A stretch of DNA of 64,000 nt from Biomphalaria glabrata (Eukaryota; Mollusca; Gastropoda; Planorbidae). Positions 23,675 through 34,509 of this stretch are shown in pieces; positions within the stretch are counted from its first letter, which is position 1; every line of letters starts with the position of its first letter. A program made the translations under genes and the position numbers. The stretch is from positions 16,502,325 through 16,566,324 of the forward strand of contig NC_074726.1 in assembly GCF_947242115.1 (NCBI RefSeq), given 5' to 3'. The notes below the pieces were generated by a model, which saw only the letters and a program-made list of their open reading frames with translations, did no database searches and had not been told where the DNA came from.

Positions 23675-24125
23675 CTAAAAATGATAAATCTGTGCGATTA
23701 GAAATATTTTAATCACAAAAGTTTTTGTTAAGCGCTATTTCATGCTTTTAGATTTGCTACTGCCATCTACTCCTATCACTTGTCTGGACCAGTTGGGAAA
23801 GGAGGAGGGGAGAAGCCGGTATTTGGTTCAATGTTATCGAGATCGTATTTTTTTTTTAAAAGTTATACGACTTCAATTTGAACTGAGACTTGAGCCTCCT
23901 CAAGGGAACTAATTCAACTTATACCATCTGTCAAGAACAATTTCATTCTCTTGTTCGATACCAAACAAAAAAAAATAATTATAAATATTTAATTAACTAA
24001 CTTTTTAAATGATTCTTGTTTTGTAAGAGAATATATAATTGTGCAAAATTTCAACATTATTCGAGATTGGGTGTGGGAGAACTAACGTATACAAACATTG
24101 TCTCAGACAGAGTGATTGTTAGAAG
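23675..24125 (+). repeat. R1 repeat, right half
   Basis: Carries aaatctgtgcgatta, agcgctatttcatgc, accagttgggaaagg, cttataccatctgtcaaga and gattgggtgtgggag. The last parts occur inverted at 5190-5440 and 62680-62860. It ends about 150 bases before the GIMAP-2 start, so it may supply part of that gene's intron or promoter. Confidence 0.65.
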
Positions 24126-24256
24126 CTTTGCAAAGATTATCGAGCTATTTTACAAATAGTCTATTTAGCAGTCTTTTGTTTAAGAACACGTTTTGATATT
24201 TAAAACAATATAGATCAGTACTGTACCTTTGTTGCTTTGTATTTCTTTAAAACTTT

Positions 24257-24272
24257 TGTGGGTTTTCCACAG
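24257..24272 (+). promoter_or_regulatory. Splice acceptor in the 5' UTR of GIMAP-2
   Basis: tgtgggttttccacag ends 7 bases before ATG 24280. Confidence 0.7.
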
Positions 24273-24279
24273 CTGAACA

Positions 24280-25584
24280 ATGTCTTCTACACCTTGTGAT
24301 ATTGATCTTCTAATGATTGGCAAAACTGGGAATGGGAAAAGTGCACTCGGCAACACAATACTTAATAGAAAAATGTTCTACAGTCGATCAAGTACAGCAT
24401 CGGTTACCAAAGAAATTCAGTACGAGGTGAGCGAGGTCAATGGTCGTGTGATTAAAGTGGTCGATGGACCAGGTGTTGGGGACACTAGAATGGACAATGA
24501 AAAATCGACCAGACTCGTCATGGATGCCATGTCTTACGCGATCTCCGTCAACCCAAAAGGCTATCACGCCTTCCTGCTTGTCGTCAAGTTTGGTGGGAGA
24601 TTCACTGTGGAAGATCAAGACACGATCGCCTTTTTGAAGAAAATATTTGGCGAAAGCTTTGTGAAAGACTTTTGTATCCTTGTTATGACTTGTGGCGACA
24701 ACTTCGAGTCAGACAGTGAAGAGACTGGGAAAACGTTTCATGAGTGGTGCCAGGAACAGGAAGGAGTGTTTCATGAACTTTTACAGGAATGCAATGGGCG
24801 AGTTCTACTTTTTGACAACAGAACCAAAGACGAAGAGAAAAAGTCTAAACAAATAACTGAACTTATTCAAATGGTTGATCATCTGACAGTTCACGGTCAT
24901 CGTTATAAAGATGACAATTTTGAAAAAGCTAGAAAAGCTCGTGAACGTGTGATCGTGGAAGCCAAAAAGCCAATGATTCGTGAGGAAACAATGCGAGAGA
25001 CCAGTCTGATCATACAAAAGCTGCAAGTAATTCAAGGTACTATGGAGCCAGAAAACAGGAAAGCTAGCCTTGGTGACCTTTTAATCCGAGCTGAAACATT
25101 GTACGGCAGTATAAACACCCAAGACAACGGTACTGGAGCACTCCATGATCTTGTACAGACAGTGTTGTCCCTGAAAAATACAATCCAAGACGAGATCAAA
25201 CTATCAGAGCGCGTGGCGGAAGAAAAAGAAAAGATGAAAATAGAAGAAGCCAAGCGCCAAAAAGAATTTGAAGAGTTGTTGCGCCGCCAAAGAGAAGAGT
25301 ACGAGGAGCAGCTGAAGAAAGAAAGACTTGAGGACGAGAAGCGCAGAGCTGTACAAATGGAACAAGAGAATAGGATACGAGACATGGAACATAATAGACG
25401 ATTGGAAAGGGAGAGGATAGAACGGGAGCAATTGGAGCAGTTGGAGAAAGAAAGACGTGAGAATCAACAGAAAACGGAAGTGTTGGAGAGAAAGTATTTA
25501 GAAGCCAAAGCTAAAAATGACGAAGGATTTCTGGATAAAATTGTTAATTTTGTCACTTGGCCATTCAGGCAAATATTTGGTTAA
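24280..25584 (+). CDS. GIMAP-2: immunity-associated GTPase (AIG1 family), 434 aa
   Basis: GIMAP/AIG1 GTPase with all guanine-nucleotide motifs: G1 GKTGNGKS (14-21), G2 region TASVT (39-43), G3 DGPGVGDT (62-69), conserved box GYHAFLLVVKFGGRFT (94-109), G4 TCGDNF (137-142) and G5 DNRTKD (179-184). A helical linker (about 200-300) contains REETMRETSLIIQKLQ, which is shared with GIMAP-1 and GIMAP-3. Then follows a long coiled coil of E/K/R heptads (about 300-415). The C-terminus, FLDKIVNFVTWPFRQIFG, is an amphipathic aromatic helix likely to touch membranes; this replaces the hydrophobic tail of GIMAP-1 and GIMAP-3. The ATG follows a splice acceptor. A polyadenylation signal lies at 25925-25930. 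It is divergent (head to head) with GIMAP-1 and convergent with GIMAP-3. Confidence 0.95.
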   Translation: MSSTPCDIDLLMIGKTGNGKSALGNTILNRKMFYSRSSTASVTKEIQYEVSEVNGRVIKVVDGPGVGDTRMDNEKSTRLVMDAMSYAISVNPKGYHAFLLVVKFGGRFTVEDQDTIAFLKKIFGESFVKDFCILVMTCGDNFESDSEETGKTFHEWCQEQEGVFHELLQECNGRVLLFDNRTKDEEKKSKQITELIQMVDHLTVHGHRYKDDNFEKARKARERVIVEAKKPMIREETMRETSLIIQKLQVIQGTMEPENRKASLGDLLIRAETLYGSINTQDNGTGALHDLVQTVLSLKNTIQDEIKLSERVAEEKEKMKIEEAKRQKEFEELLRRQREEYEEQLKKERLEDEKRRAVQMEQENRIRDMEHNRRLERERIEREQLEQLEKERRENQQKTEVLERKYLEAKAKNDEGFLDKIVNFVTWPFRQIFG

Positions 25585-26240
25585 AAGAAACAACTATTTA
25601 CTCCTGGCTAGAAACAAATATTGTAATTATTTTTGCCTCTCTATTTCATGTCTGTAGAAATTTTTACAAACATTATACTATAAATGAGTATGTTTTATGC
25701 CCTTAAAAAGTACTTAGGTTTTCAAAGGGATACAGACGCACTCTATGCTAAACATATAGTAAAAGCGTTTATATAACAAAAAGAAATCTTATTGGCTATT
25801 AGGAGCTCAACTGTGAATGTAAATGTTAACTATTTGAATGTATTAGTCTATGAAGGTCGTGTTTGTGTGTGTGTTTTGTCATTATTACACTCTCACATTA
25901 GATAAATAAGTCGTTTGTGATAAAAATAAAACTTTGTAGTTTAGTAGAAATGTACATTCAAATGTGTCAATGTTGTCATTCTCATATTAGTACTGGCCCG
26001 TGCCCTACTTTATTGTACTTCGTTCAGTCTGCCATTCAAAAAATAGAATGGACAGTCTCCAGTTGAATTCATTTGTGGAGCTTCTTCTTCATCATTTAGC
26101 CAGCTTTTTGCTGCTGGATTTCTATAGGAGTCTGTTTCAAGGGAATGTACTCGCTTCTTACTTGTTTAGCACTGCCACTTACAGAATGTGTTGGTGCAGA
26201 TAATAATGCAAGAAAGTTGTCTAAGGCTCTCTAGAAGTTA
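25585..26240. other. 3' UTR and intergenic DNA of GIMAP-2
   Basis: AATAAA at 25925-25930 is the best polyadenylation candidate. No further gene seen. Confidence 0.45.
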
Positions 26241-26242
26241 CA

Positions 26243-26253
26243 GACACACACAT

Positions 26254-26319
<66 letters not shown>

Positions 26320-26331
26320 ATGTGTGTATGT
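26243..26331 (+). repeat. (CA)n/(TA)n/(TG)n compound microsatellite
   Basis: ca-rich, then pure ta, then tgtgta: a near-palindromic dinucleotide tract that could form a hairpin. Confidence 0.9.
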
Positions 26332-26710
26332 ATGTACAAATTGGCAAAGTGCGAAAGGCGGCAGTCTACAAAATGCCGAGAGTTTTCAAAGATTCTTTTC
26401 CTACTTTGCCTTGGCTTTCTCTAGAATGTCTAGATCTACATCAGGCAAAGTAGACACTGTCTTATTTAGAAAATTTTTTTTAAATAAAATATAAACTAAT
26501 GAGAAAAAAGCACAAAATGAACAACAGAATTTCTTAAGACTAAAAATACATTACACATGGATCTATGATGGAAATAAACACTTACAATAGACAAAAAGTC
26601 TCAAAATATAAATACAGTTTAGAGACAAGTGCCATTATTGTAATCCACTAGAAAAACATTACTATTCCTTTGTTAGAGCAGCGTTGACTCTCCGTGGGCA
26701 CCGACAGAAG

Positions 26711-27185
26711 GTAGCATAGGGAAACAAAACACACAGGTAGCATAGGGAAACAAAACACACAGGTAGCATAGGGAAATAAAACACACAGGTAGCATAGGGA
26801 AACAAAACACACAGGTAGCATAGGGAAACAAAACACACAGGTAGCATAGGGAAACAAAACACACAGGTAGCATAGGGAAACAAAACACACAGGTAGCATA
26901 GGGAAACAAAACACACAGGTAGCATAGGGAAACAAAACACACAGGTAGCATAGGGAAACAAAACACACAGGTAGCATAGGGAAACAAAACACACAGGTAG
27001 ATTAGGGAAACAAAACACACAGGTAGCATAGGGAAACAAAACACACAGGTAGCATAGGGAAACAAAACACACAGGTAGATTAGGGAAACAAAACACACAG
27101 GTAGCATAGGGAAACAAAACACACAGGTAGCATAGGGAAACAAAACACACAGGTAGCATAGGGAAACAAAACACACAGGTAGCAT
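26711..27185 (+). repeat. 26-bp minisatellite, 18 copies
   Basis: The unit contains gtagcatagggaaacaaaac followed by acacag. Eighteen full units plus a partial one run without length change. A gtagattaggg variant occurs at 26997 and 27075, exactly three units apart, so a three-unit block was duplicated. Because 26 is not a multiple of three, all three minus frames stay open for up to 170 codons; these frames are artefacts. Confidence 0.95.
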
Positions 27186-28270
27186 ATAATAGAGAAGTGA
27201 ATCCCTTTAGTTAACAAGATACATATCTTTAATGTAATGAAAGCTAAAATGGTTGCAAAGGTGTTGAGTATAATTATACATCCTAAAGTAACCTATCTAT
27301 AATAAGGATAGACGAAATAATCAGATCATCATAGTGACTTCTGGTGATACAAATATGAGTTTATAAACTTAGCTTTATTAATCCTGCGTACAGTCGTAGT
27401 CCTCACAGTAGCTTATGCCTCTGCCTTGGTGCCGTAGACTGTTCAAGTCGTTTAGCTTGAGTATCAGCGATGGGAGGAACAAGCTCCAGCTGAAAACTCC
27501 AGTTGAGATTTGAATTGCCCGGCCGCCTTTGTATGTCCTTGAAGTGCAAGGGACGCAGCGGAGGTAGGACAAAATAAACGATGAATAAGCAGGCTGCGGG
27601 GGCTGATAATGGACTTGAGACACTAGAGGCTCCTTCCACCAGTCACGGAGTTAAGGATGGATTCAATAGCAGGCAAGCGAAAGGATCAAAAACAGGAACA
27701 GGTGCAGGAACTAGGGGGCTAACAGAAACTCAAATCCAGTAACAAGATAATAGATCACGTGATATGTCATAATAGGCAATGGGATATCCGGTCAAGATCA
27801 GCGCCTCCCACTTATTTAAGAACACCTGGGCAGAGGTCAAGCGCGGCATGCGCTCAGGGTCTAGAGTCTAGACAAAGGGGAGGGAATAGTCTGGCCGACT
27901 CGCAAAAACATGAAAGGAGCTCAGACCGTCTCACGCTAGAAAGTCAACAAGGTTGATAGGACACTAAAATAACGAAGAAATTATCGAGGGGAGTACAATG
28001 GTGAGCAACAAATGGGGCTTGACTTAGACAAATCAATGTGCTAAACACAAAAAGGGGGGGGGGGAGAAGTGGAGGAAAATAATTTGGACAAACGCGTGAT
28101 CACGGCGCTTATTATGTCCAAAATATAATATTTCTGCGTCATTTGATGAGGTCGATTATTTTTGTTCAGTGGACGGATCGTCACACTATTGCACCTTATA
28201 GCAGAGACGTCTTCCTTTTAATATGATGATGATATTAAAAAACCATCAAGCCCATTACACACGTCCGTAA
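27186..28270 (-). other. Intergenic; possible LTR-like fossil
   Basis: 27390-28190 is GC-richer. On the minus strand it starts TGTGACGATCCGTCC (28184 downward), has a TATA-like ttaaataagtggg in the middle and aataaagctaag near 27380. This layout suits a solo LTR, but no matching second end or target duplication was found. Family unassigned. Confidence 0.3.
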
Positions 28271-28503
28271 ATCATATGTACATTGAATGTCACTCCGACA
28301 TTATTGGCCAGTGTTGCCACTTTTTTTTTGACCAGCAGCAATACATCAGTAATGGCCTATTTATGACAATCTCTCTTCTTATTACTACGGATCGCGCTTG
28401 GCGCCGGAGCTTACAGCCCTCTACCAGCACCCACATACCAACACTTCTCTTTCTAAATGGCTGGGAAACAATTCAATTAATTAATATATATGATTGGGGG
28501 GGG

Positions 28504-29195
28504 GGGGCGAGGTGGCTGAGTGGTTAAGCGCTTGGCTTCCGAACCGGGGTTCTGGGTTTAAATATCGGTGTAGACTGGGAATTTCGGTATTTCTAGGGCG
28601 CCCATGAGCCCAGCCAACTCTAATAGGTACCTGACTTTAGTTGTCGAAAGTAAGAGCGGTTGATCATTGTGTTGGCCGCATGACACCCTGTTCGTTAACC
28701 GTAAAAAAACAAAACAGATGATCTAAACACCATCTGCCATATAAACAAAACAGATGATCTAAACACCATCTGCCATATAAACAAAACAGATGATCTAAAC
28801 ACCATCTGCCATATAAACAAAACAGATGATCTAAACACCATCTGCCATATAAACAAAACAGATGATCTAAACACCATCTGCCATATAAACAAAACAGATG
28901 ATCTAAACACCATCTGCCATATAAACAAAACAGATGATCTAAACACCATCTGCCATATAAACAAAACAGATGATCTAAACACCATCTGCCATATAAACAA
29001 AACAGATGATCTAAACACCATCTGCCATATAAACAAAACAGATGATCTAAACACCATCTGCCATATAAACAAAACAGATGATCTAAACACCATCTGCCAT
29101 ATAAACAAAACAGATGATCTAAACACCATCTGCCATATAAACAAAACAGATGATCTAAACACCATCTGCCATATAAATCGCAAGGTCTGAAAGAG
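28504..29195 (+). mobile_element. SINE with an internal minisatellite expansion
   Basis: The head ggcgaggtggctgagtggtt, the decayed box B, gggcgcccatgagccc, taataggtacctgact and gttaaccgta follow the SINE family of 39583-39839. The tail element aacagatgatctaaacacca is then amplified (see 28709-29176). The normal SINE end caaggtctgaaagagaaact resumes at 29181. Confidence 0.85.
28709..29176 (+). repeat. 36-bp minisatellite, 13 identical copies
   Basis: Thirteen units of 36 bp (acaaaacagatgatctaaac, then accatctgccatat and aa), apparently identical. The minus-strand frame repeats FIWQMVFRSSVL thirteen times because 36 is divisible by three. It has no start context or family match and is treated as an artefact. 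Confidence 0.95.
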
Positions 29196-29690
29196 AAACT
29201 TTATTATTTTTTTAATAAAAAGTAAAAAAAAAGTTCGAAAATTGTGTTATAATTGTGGGATTTTTTTTTCTTTTTCATGACATTCTTGAAACTCTCCTTC
29301 ACCTCGCTGTGGAAGTATACAGCGTTCCTCAACCTCTAAGTCCCCTTCTGCTTAAGTGGCTCGAACGAAATTTGTATCATCTGGAAGGCGCCACCCAGAA
29401 AAACATTGAGAAGCACCGAGTTCGAGTATCATTAGACGCGTGTAATACTTATTAATTTTGATAAAAAAGATAATACTTCATATTTTCTGGTTTCAATAGA
29501 AAGACTCCCTAAACATAGAGAGATCCAAAGATGTAAAGCTTTACAATAAGACGCGTGTTCACTGTGTTGAGTAGTAGAACCACTATATAATAGTGACCAC
29601 TACTACATAGCCTTAACCAACCTGCTCGCTGTTGTCATGTTCGTGATTAATCATTAGAATGTCGGTTAACGTTAGTGCTAGTAGTCAAAT
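29196..29690. other. Intergenic DNA
   Basis: 29320-29420 (gtggctcgaacgaaatttg, ggaaggcgccaccc, aagcaccg) resembles 38860-38945, a short shared repeat. No gene. Confidence 0.45.
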
Positions 29691-29711
29691 AAAGAGTAGA
29701 GTTAAATTCAC

Positions 29712-30118
29712 ATCACATAATGAGTGGACGTCAATTCTCAGATCACATAATGAGTGGATGTCAATTCTCAGATCACATAATGAGTGGATGTCAATTCTCA
29801 TCAGATCACATAATGAGTGGATGTCAATTCTCAGATCACATAATGAGTGGATATCAATTCTCATCAGATCACATAATGAGTGGATATCAATTCTCAGATC
29901 ACATAATGAGTGGATATCAATTCTCAGATCAAATAAAAAGTGCATGTCAATTCTTAGATCAAATAAAGAGTGGATGTCAATTTTCAAATCAAATAAAGAG
30001 TGGATGTCAATTTTCAAATCAAATAAAGAGTGGATGTCAATTCTCAGATCAAATAAAGAGTGGATGTCAATTCTCAGATCAAATAAAGAGTGGATGTCAA
30101 TTCTCAGATCAAATAAAG
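29712..30118 (+). repeat. 30-bp minisatellite, about 13 copies in two variants
   Basis: The first seven units use atcacataatgagtgg and the later six atcaaataaagagtgg, each followed by atgtcaattctcag. Some early units carry a 3-bp atc insertion, giving 33 bp. Lengths stay divisible by three, so open frames of 110-175 codons on both strands result; none looks like a real protein. Confidence 0.95.
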
Positions 30119-30394
30119 ACTAAGTATCTGTGTTTTGGTGATGGGCGGAGAGAAAATGAAACTAAGTGTGTGGCTTATGATTCGTACAAGGTCAGTACAG
30201 ATTTAGATTTAGTTGCCAGCCAAAAAAAAAAACAGTTATTGAAATAAATGTTGCGTTATTAGTTTATCAGGCTGTCACGAATCATCAACTTTGTAAGTTG
30301 GTGCACTTGTCTTTGTCAAATGCGGAAAATGTTTAAAGATTTAAAAACTGATAATAACATTGCATGTGCCAAAAATTAAAGAAGAGGCTATGTA

Positions 30395-31590
30395 CTACTG
30401 AAGTTAAATGCCATTAGCTGTTTTGGAGTCGTTTCAAATGCAAGTAACCATGGTGCAGAGAAATTATTGCGAGTAATAGTTTAGTACCTTGGTTGTCAAG
30501 CAGACAAGATGGTGGCTTGCGTTGGACAGCAACGTAAATAAAAATTCTGAAACCATATGAACATAGCATAAAGAAATTATTAAGAAATACAAGTGTGTTG
30601 TGAGGAGACTGCAACAACCTGAACTTTGGAGGCATTAACAGGAAAAAGAATGTGTTTTCACTATTAAAAACTGAGCTTAGGAAACCGTTTGTTCTTCACA
30701 ACATGATGCAGATTCTCTGGCAGAAGATGTTGAAGCTATTGTACTAAAGCATCAAACTAGTTTTCTATTTATACTGTGCACACGGAGGCTCTGAAACAAT
30801 TCTGTCACTTTGTGGCTATTAATTAGTAGCATACTAGACCAAAGCAACCCTACAGGCAATGAACAGGATGTTTCCTCCATTCCAAGCATTAAAAGCGTAC
30901 TTCCTGAAATTAGATCAGCCCTCGATATTGATCAAGAATGTTTCTATAAAAATTTATCAGATTATTTGTTCTTTCAGGTATAAATTACAGCCATTAAATA
31001 GGAAGAAACCTCTGCTCTGGAGGTCTGCAGTACCTTGTATTCAGCAAAACAAATTCTGCACATCTAGAAAAGTTTTCTTTCCTTGAACTTCTGAAAGAAG
31101 CACTACAAAGGCGCCACACACTCGCGTCCAATCTACATGCAAAAGATGATTTGAATATATGGGTGTCACCCTTCGGCGACTGTCAGTGCTTTTGCACAGC
31201 ATTTGATGATCTCTTGTCATGCATTAGTACCTAAATGAAACACGTCTTGATGTCAACCAGTAGATGCTTGACCAGTAGTACATTTTTAAATCAAGACAGA
31301 AAGACAAAGAGAAGTTTTTTGATCAACTTCTTCAAGAACAATGCGGTGTATATATATACATAGCTGTTCTAATGGAACTTTTTGCACAGAGCTCCTCAAA
31401 ATGTGTGAATTTTTCTATTGTGTTCCTGGGCATAATGCCAACGTTGAGAGAATGTTATCGATGATAATTGCACAGTGGGTAAAAGAACTAAACTCTGCCT
31501 TGACTCAGTGAGAGCTCTTCTTCTCACAAAGTATAAGTTGAAGAAACTGCCATGCACAAAGTTCCACGCGTATGATAATTCATAAAGTTG
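30395..31590 (+). mobile_element. Degenerate hAT transposase
   Basis: Frame-broken coding traces in order: CFGVVSNASNHGAEKLL..VIVQYL (about 30420-30490), then a long decayed middle, then PGHNANVERMLSMI..AQWVKELN (31424-31490), then RALLLTKYKLKKLPCTKFH (about 31506-31565). The VERxxSxxxAQW and LLxxKYxLxxLxCxxFH patterns are the hAT C-terminal dimerisation domain. Several stops and frame changes are present and no terminal inverted repeats were found. This is a different hAT lineage from the 19-20 kb copies. Confidence 0.65.
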
Positions 31591-32012
31591 TAATAAAGTT
31601 TTTGATTTATCTTCAATCAAAAAAGTACGTCAAGTTTACTCTATTGTCCTCCATTGTAAGGATTCGTCTTCTTTTTTGTCCTCCTTTGTAAAGATACGTC
31701 TTCTTTTTTGTCCTCCTTGGGTTTATTTCTTTATTCTTTAATGATTTTATCTTTTTATTAAAAAATAATTTTGTTGGTGTAAAATACATGATGTGAGTTG
31801 CATCTTGGTGCTAAAGAATCGAAATTAATGCATTTTATTTAATGTTTAGATTTTCCTCAATGTATAGAAAAGTTCTAAAAAACTGCTATAGTAAGCACAC
31901 AGTAAGTCAGACCTAGATTAGAAACCAGCGAATTAAGTGTACGAGTGGTTACATCGAGCGACTGAACCACTCAAGATTCATAAAAAATTAGCAAGTAAGT
32001 ACAATACAGTTT
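31591..32012. other. Intergenic DNA with a short tandem
   Basis: 31645-31720 has two to three copies of a unit with acgtcttcttttttgtcctcc. Otherwise AT-rich with no gene. Confidence 0.5.
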
Positions 32013-34050
32013 GGATTCTAGCAATTACTTGTAACTCTTTGTGGCGACTCTAGCAATTACTTGTAACTCTTTGTGGTGACTCTAGCGATTACTTTGAACT
32101 CTTTGTGGCGACTCTAGCGATTACTTTGAACTCTTTGTGGTGACTCTAGAGATGACTTTGAACTCTTTGTGGCGACTCTAGCGATTACTTTAAACTCTTT
32201 GTGGTGACTCTAGCAATTACTTTAAACTCTTTGTGGTGACTCTAGCAATTACTTGTAACTCTTTGTGGTGACTCTAGCGATTACTTTGAACTCTTTGTGA
32301 CGACTCTAGCAATTACTTTGAACTCTTTGTGACGACTCTAGCAATTACTTGTAACTCTTTGTGGTGACTCTAGCGATGACTTTGAACTCTTTGTGACGAC
32401 TCTAGCAATTACTTGTAACTCTTTGTGGTGACTCTAGCGATGACTTTGAACTCTTTGTGGTGACTCTAGCAATTACTTGTAACTCTTTGTGACGACTCTA
32501 GCGATGACTTTGAACTCTTTGTGGTGACTCTAGCGATTACTTTGAACTCTTTGTGGTGACTCTAGCGATTACTTTGAACTCTTTGTGGTGACTCTAGCGA
32601 TTACTTTGAACTCTTTGTGACGACTCTAGCAATTACTTTGAACTCTTTGTGGTGACTCTAGCAATTACTTTAAACTCTTTGTGGTGACTCTAGCAATTAC
32701 TTTAAACTCTTTATGGTGACTCTAGCAATTATTACTTTGAACTCTTTGTGGTGACTCTAGCAATTATTACTTTGAACTCTTTGTGGTGACTCTAGCGATG
32801 ACTTTGAACTCTTTGTGGTGACTCTAGCAATTACTTTGAACTCTTTGTGGTGACTCTAGCAATTACTTTGAACTCTTTGTGGTGACTCTAGCGATTACTT
32901 TGAACTCTTTGTGGTGACTCTAGCAATTACTTTGAACTCTTTATGGTGACTCTAGCAATTATTACTTTGAACTCTTTGTGGTGACTCTAGCAATTACTTT
33001 GAACTCTTTGTGGTGACTCTAGCAATTACTTTGAACTCTTTGTGGTGACTCTAGCGAATACTTTGAACTCTTTGTGGTGACTCTAGCAATTACTTTGAAC
33101 TCTTTATGGTGACTCTAGCAATTATTACTTTGAACTCTTTGTGGTGACTCTAGCAATTACTTTGAACTCTTTGTGGTGACTCTAGCGATTACTTTGAACT
33201 CTTTGTGGTGACTCTAGCGATTACTTTGAACTCTTTGTGGTGACTCTAGCGATTACTTTGAACTCTTTGTGACGACTCTAGCAATTACTTTGAACTCTTT
33301 GTGGTGACTCTAGCAATTACTTTAAACTCTTTGTGGTGACTCTAGCAATTACTTTAAACTCTTTATGGTGACTCTAGCAATTATTACTTTGAACTCTTTG
33401 TGGTGACTCTAGCAATTATTACTTTGAACTCTTTGTGGTGACTCTAGCGATGACTTTGAACTCTTTGTGGTGACTCTAGCAATTACTTTGAACTCTTTGT
33501 GGTGACTCTAGCAATTACTTTGAACTCTTTGTGGTGACTCTAGCGATTACTTTGAACTCTTTGTGGTGACTCTAGCAATTACTTTGAACTCTTTATGGTG
33601 ACTCTAGCAATTATTACTTTGAACTCTTTGTGGTGACTCTAGCAATTACTTTGAACTCTTTGTGGTGACTCTAGCAATTACTTTGAACTCTTTGTGGTGA
33701 CTCTAGCGAATACTTTGAACTCTTTGTGGTGACTCTAGCAATTACTTTGAACTCTTTATGGTGACTCTAGCAATTATTACTTTGAACTCTTTGTGGTGAC
33801 TCTAGCAATTACTTTGAACTCTTTGTGGTGACTCTAGCAATTACTTTGAACTCTTTGTGGTGACTCTAACAATTACTTTAAACTCTTTGTGGTGACTCTA
33901 GCGATTACTTTGAACTCTTTGTGGTGACTCTAGCGATTACTTTAAACTCTTTGTGGTGACTCTAGCGATGACTTTGAACTCTTTGTGGTGACTCTAGCGA
34001 TTACTTTAAACTCTTTGTGGTGACTCTAGCGATGACTTTGAACCTTTGAC
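32013..34050 (+). repeat. 32-bp minisatellite with higher-order structure, about 63 copies
   Basis: The unit is ctctagcaattactttgaac followed by tctttgtggtga. Variants: gcgatt, gcgatg, taaac, gtgacg, and a 35-bp form with caattattac. A block of about 652 bp (about 32520-33171) is repeated next to itself (about 33172-33832) with the same order of variants, a two-copy higher-order repeat. Confidence 0.95.
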
Positions 34051-34260
34051 GAGTCAATTCTAAATGACTTTTAAACAGCAGCAAAGGAAACAATTAAAGC
34101 AAAGACAAATCAAAACAAAACAAAAAAGTACAAATGTTTAGCTGATAGTTTTATAACTAGAGTATTTTTATTAAAAAACAAAAAAAGAAAAATAGACATG
34201 AAGGCAGACAGATTGTGATGAGATATATAAGTTTATATTTTATCAGCATTTGTCTTTTCC

Positions 34261-34509
34261 AACTAAAGATAATTAGTAAGTTCAAAGCAACTAAAGATAA
34301 TTAGTAAGTTCAAAGCAACTAAAGATAATTAGTAAGTTCAAAGCAACTAAAGATAATTAGTAAGTTCAAAGCAACTAAAGATAATTAGTAAGTTCAAAGC
34401 AACTAAAGATAATTAGTAAGTTCAAAGCAACTAAAGATAATTAGTAAGTTCAAAGCAACTAAAGATAATTAGTAAGTTCAAAGCAACTCAAGATAATTAG
34501 TAAGTTCAA
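34261..34509 (+). repeat. 28-bp minisatellite, about 9 copies
   Basis: Unit aactaaagataattagtaag plus ttcaaagc, almost invariant; the last copy has aactcaag. Confidence 0.95.

Noticed and set aside
26648-27185. Three overlapping minus-strand frames of 114-170 codons with Cys/Phe-rich repeats (FPYATCVFCFP-like)
   Set aside because: They are one 26-bp minisatellite read in three frames; no start context, family or non-repeat sequence.
26711-27185. CRISPR array
   Set aside because: Units are strictly head-to-tail with no unique spacers, and the DNA is eukaryotic; the same applies to the other arrays.
28695-29183. 162-codon frame with thirteen FIWQMVFRSSVL repeats
   Set aside because: The unit is the amplified tail of a SINE; openness follows from a 36-bp period.
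29659-30247. Repetitive 110-175 codon frames on both strands
   Set aside because: A 30/33-bp minisatellite keeps all frames open; nothing else supports translation.
32013-34050. Centromeric satellite
   Set aside because: A higher-order repeat is present but the array is only 2 kb and flanked by genes; a local minisatellite is the simpler reading.
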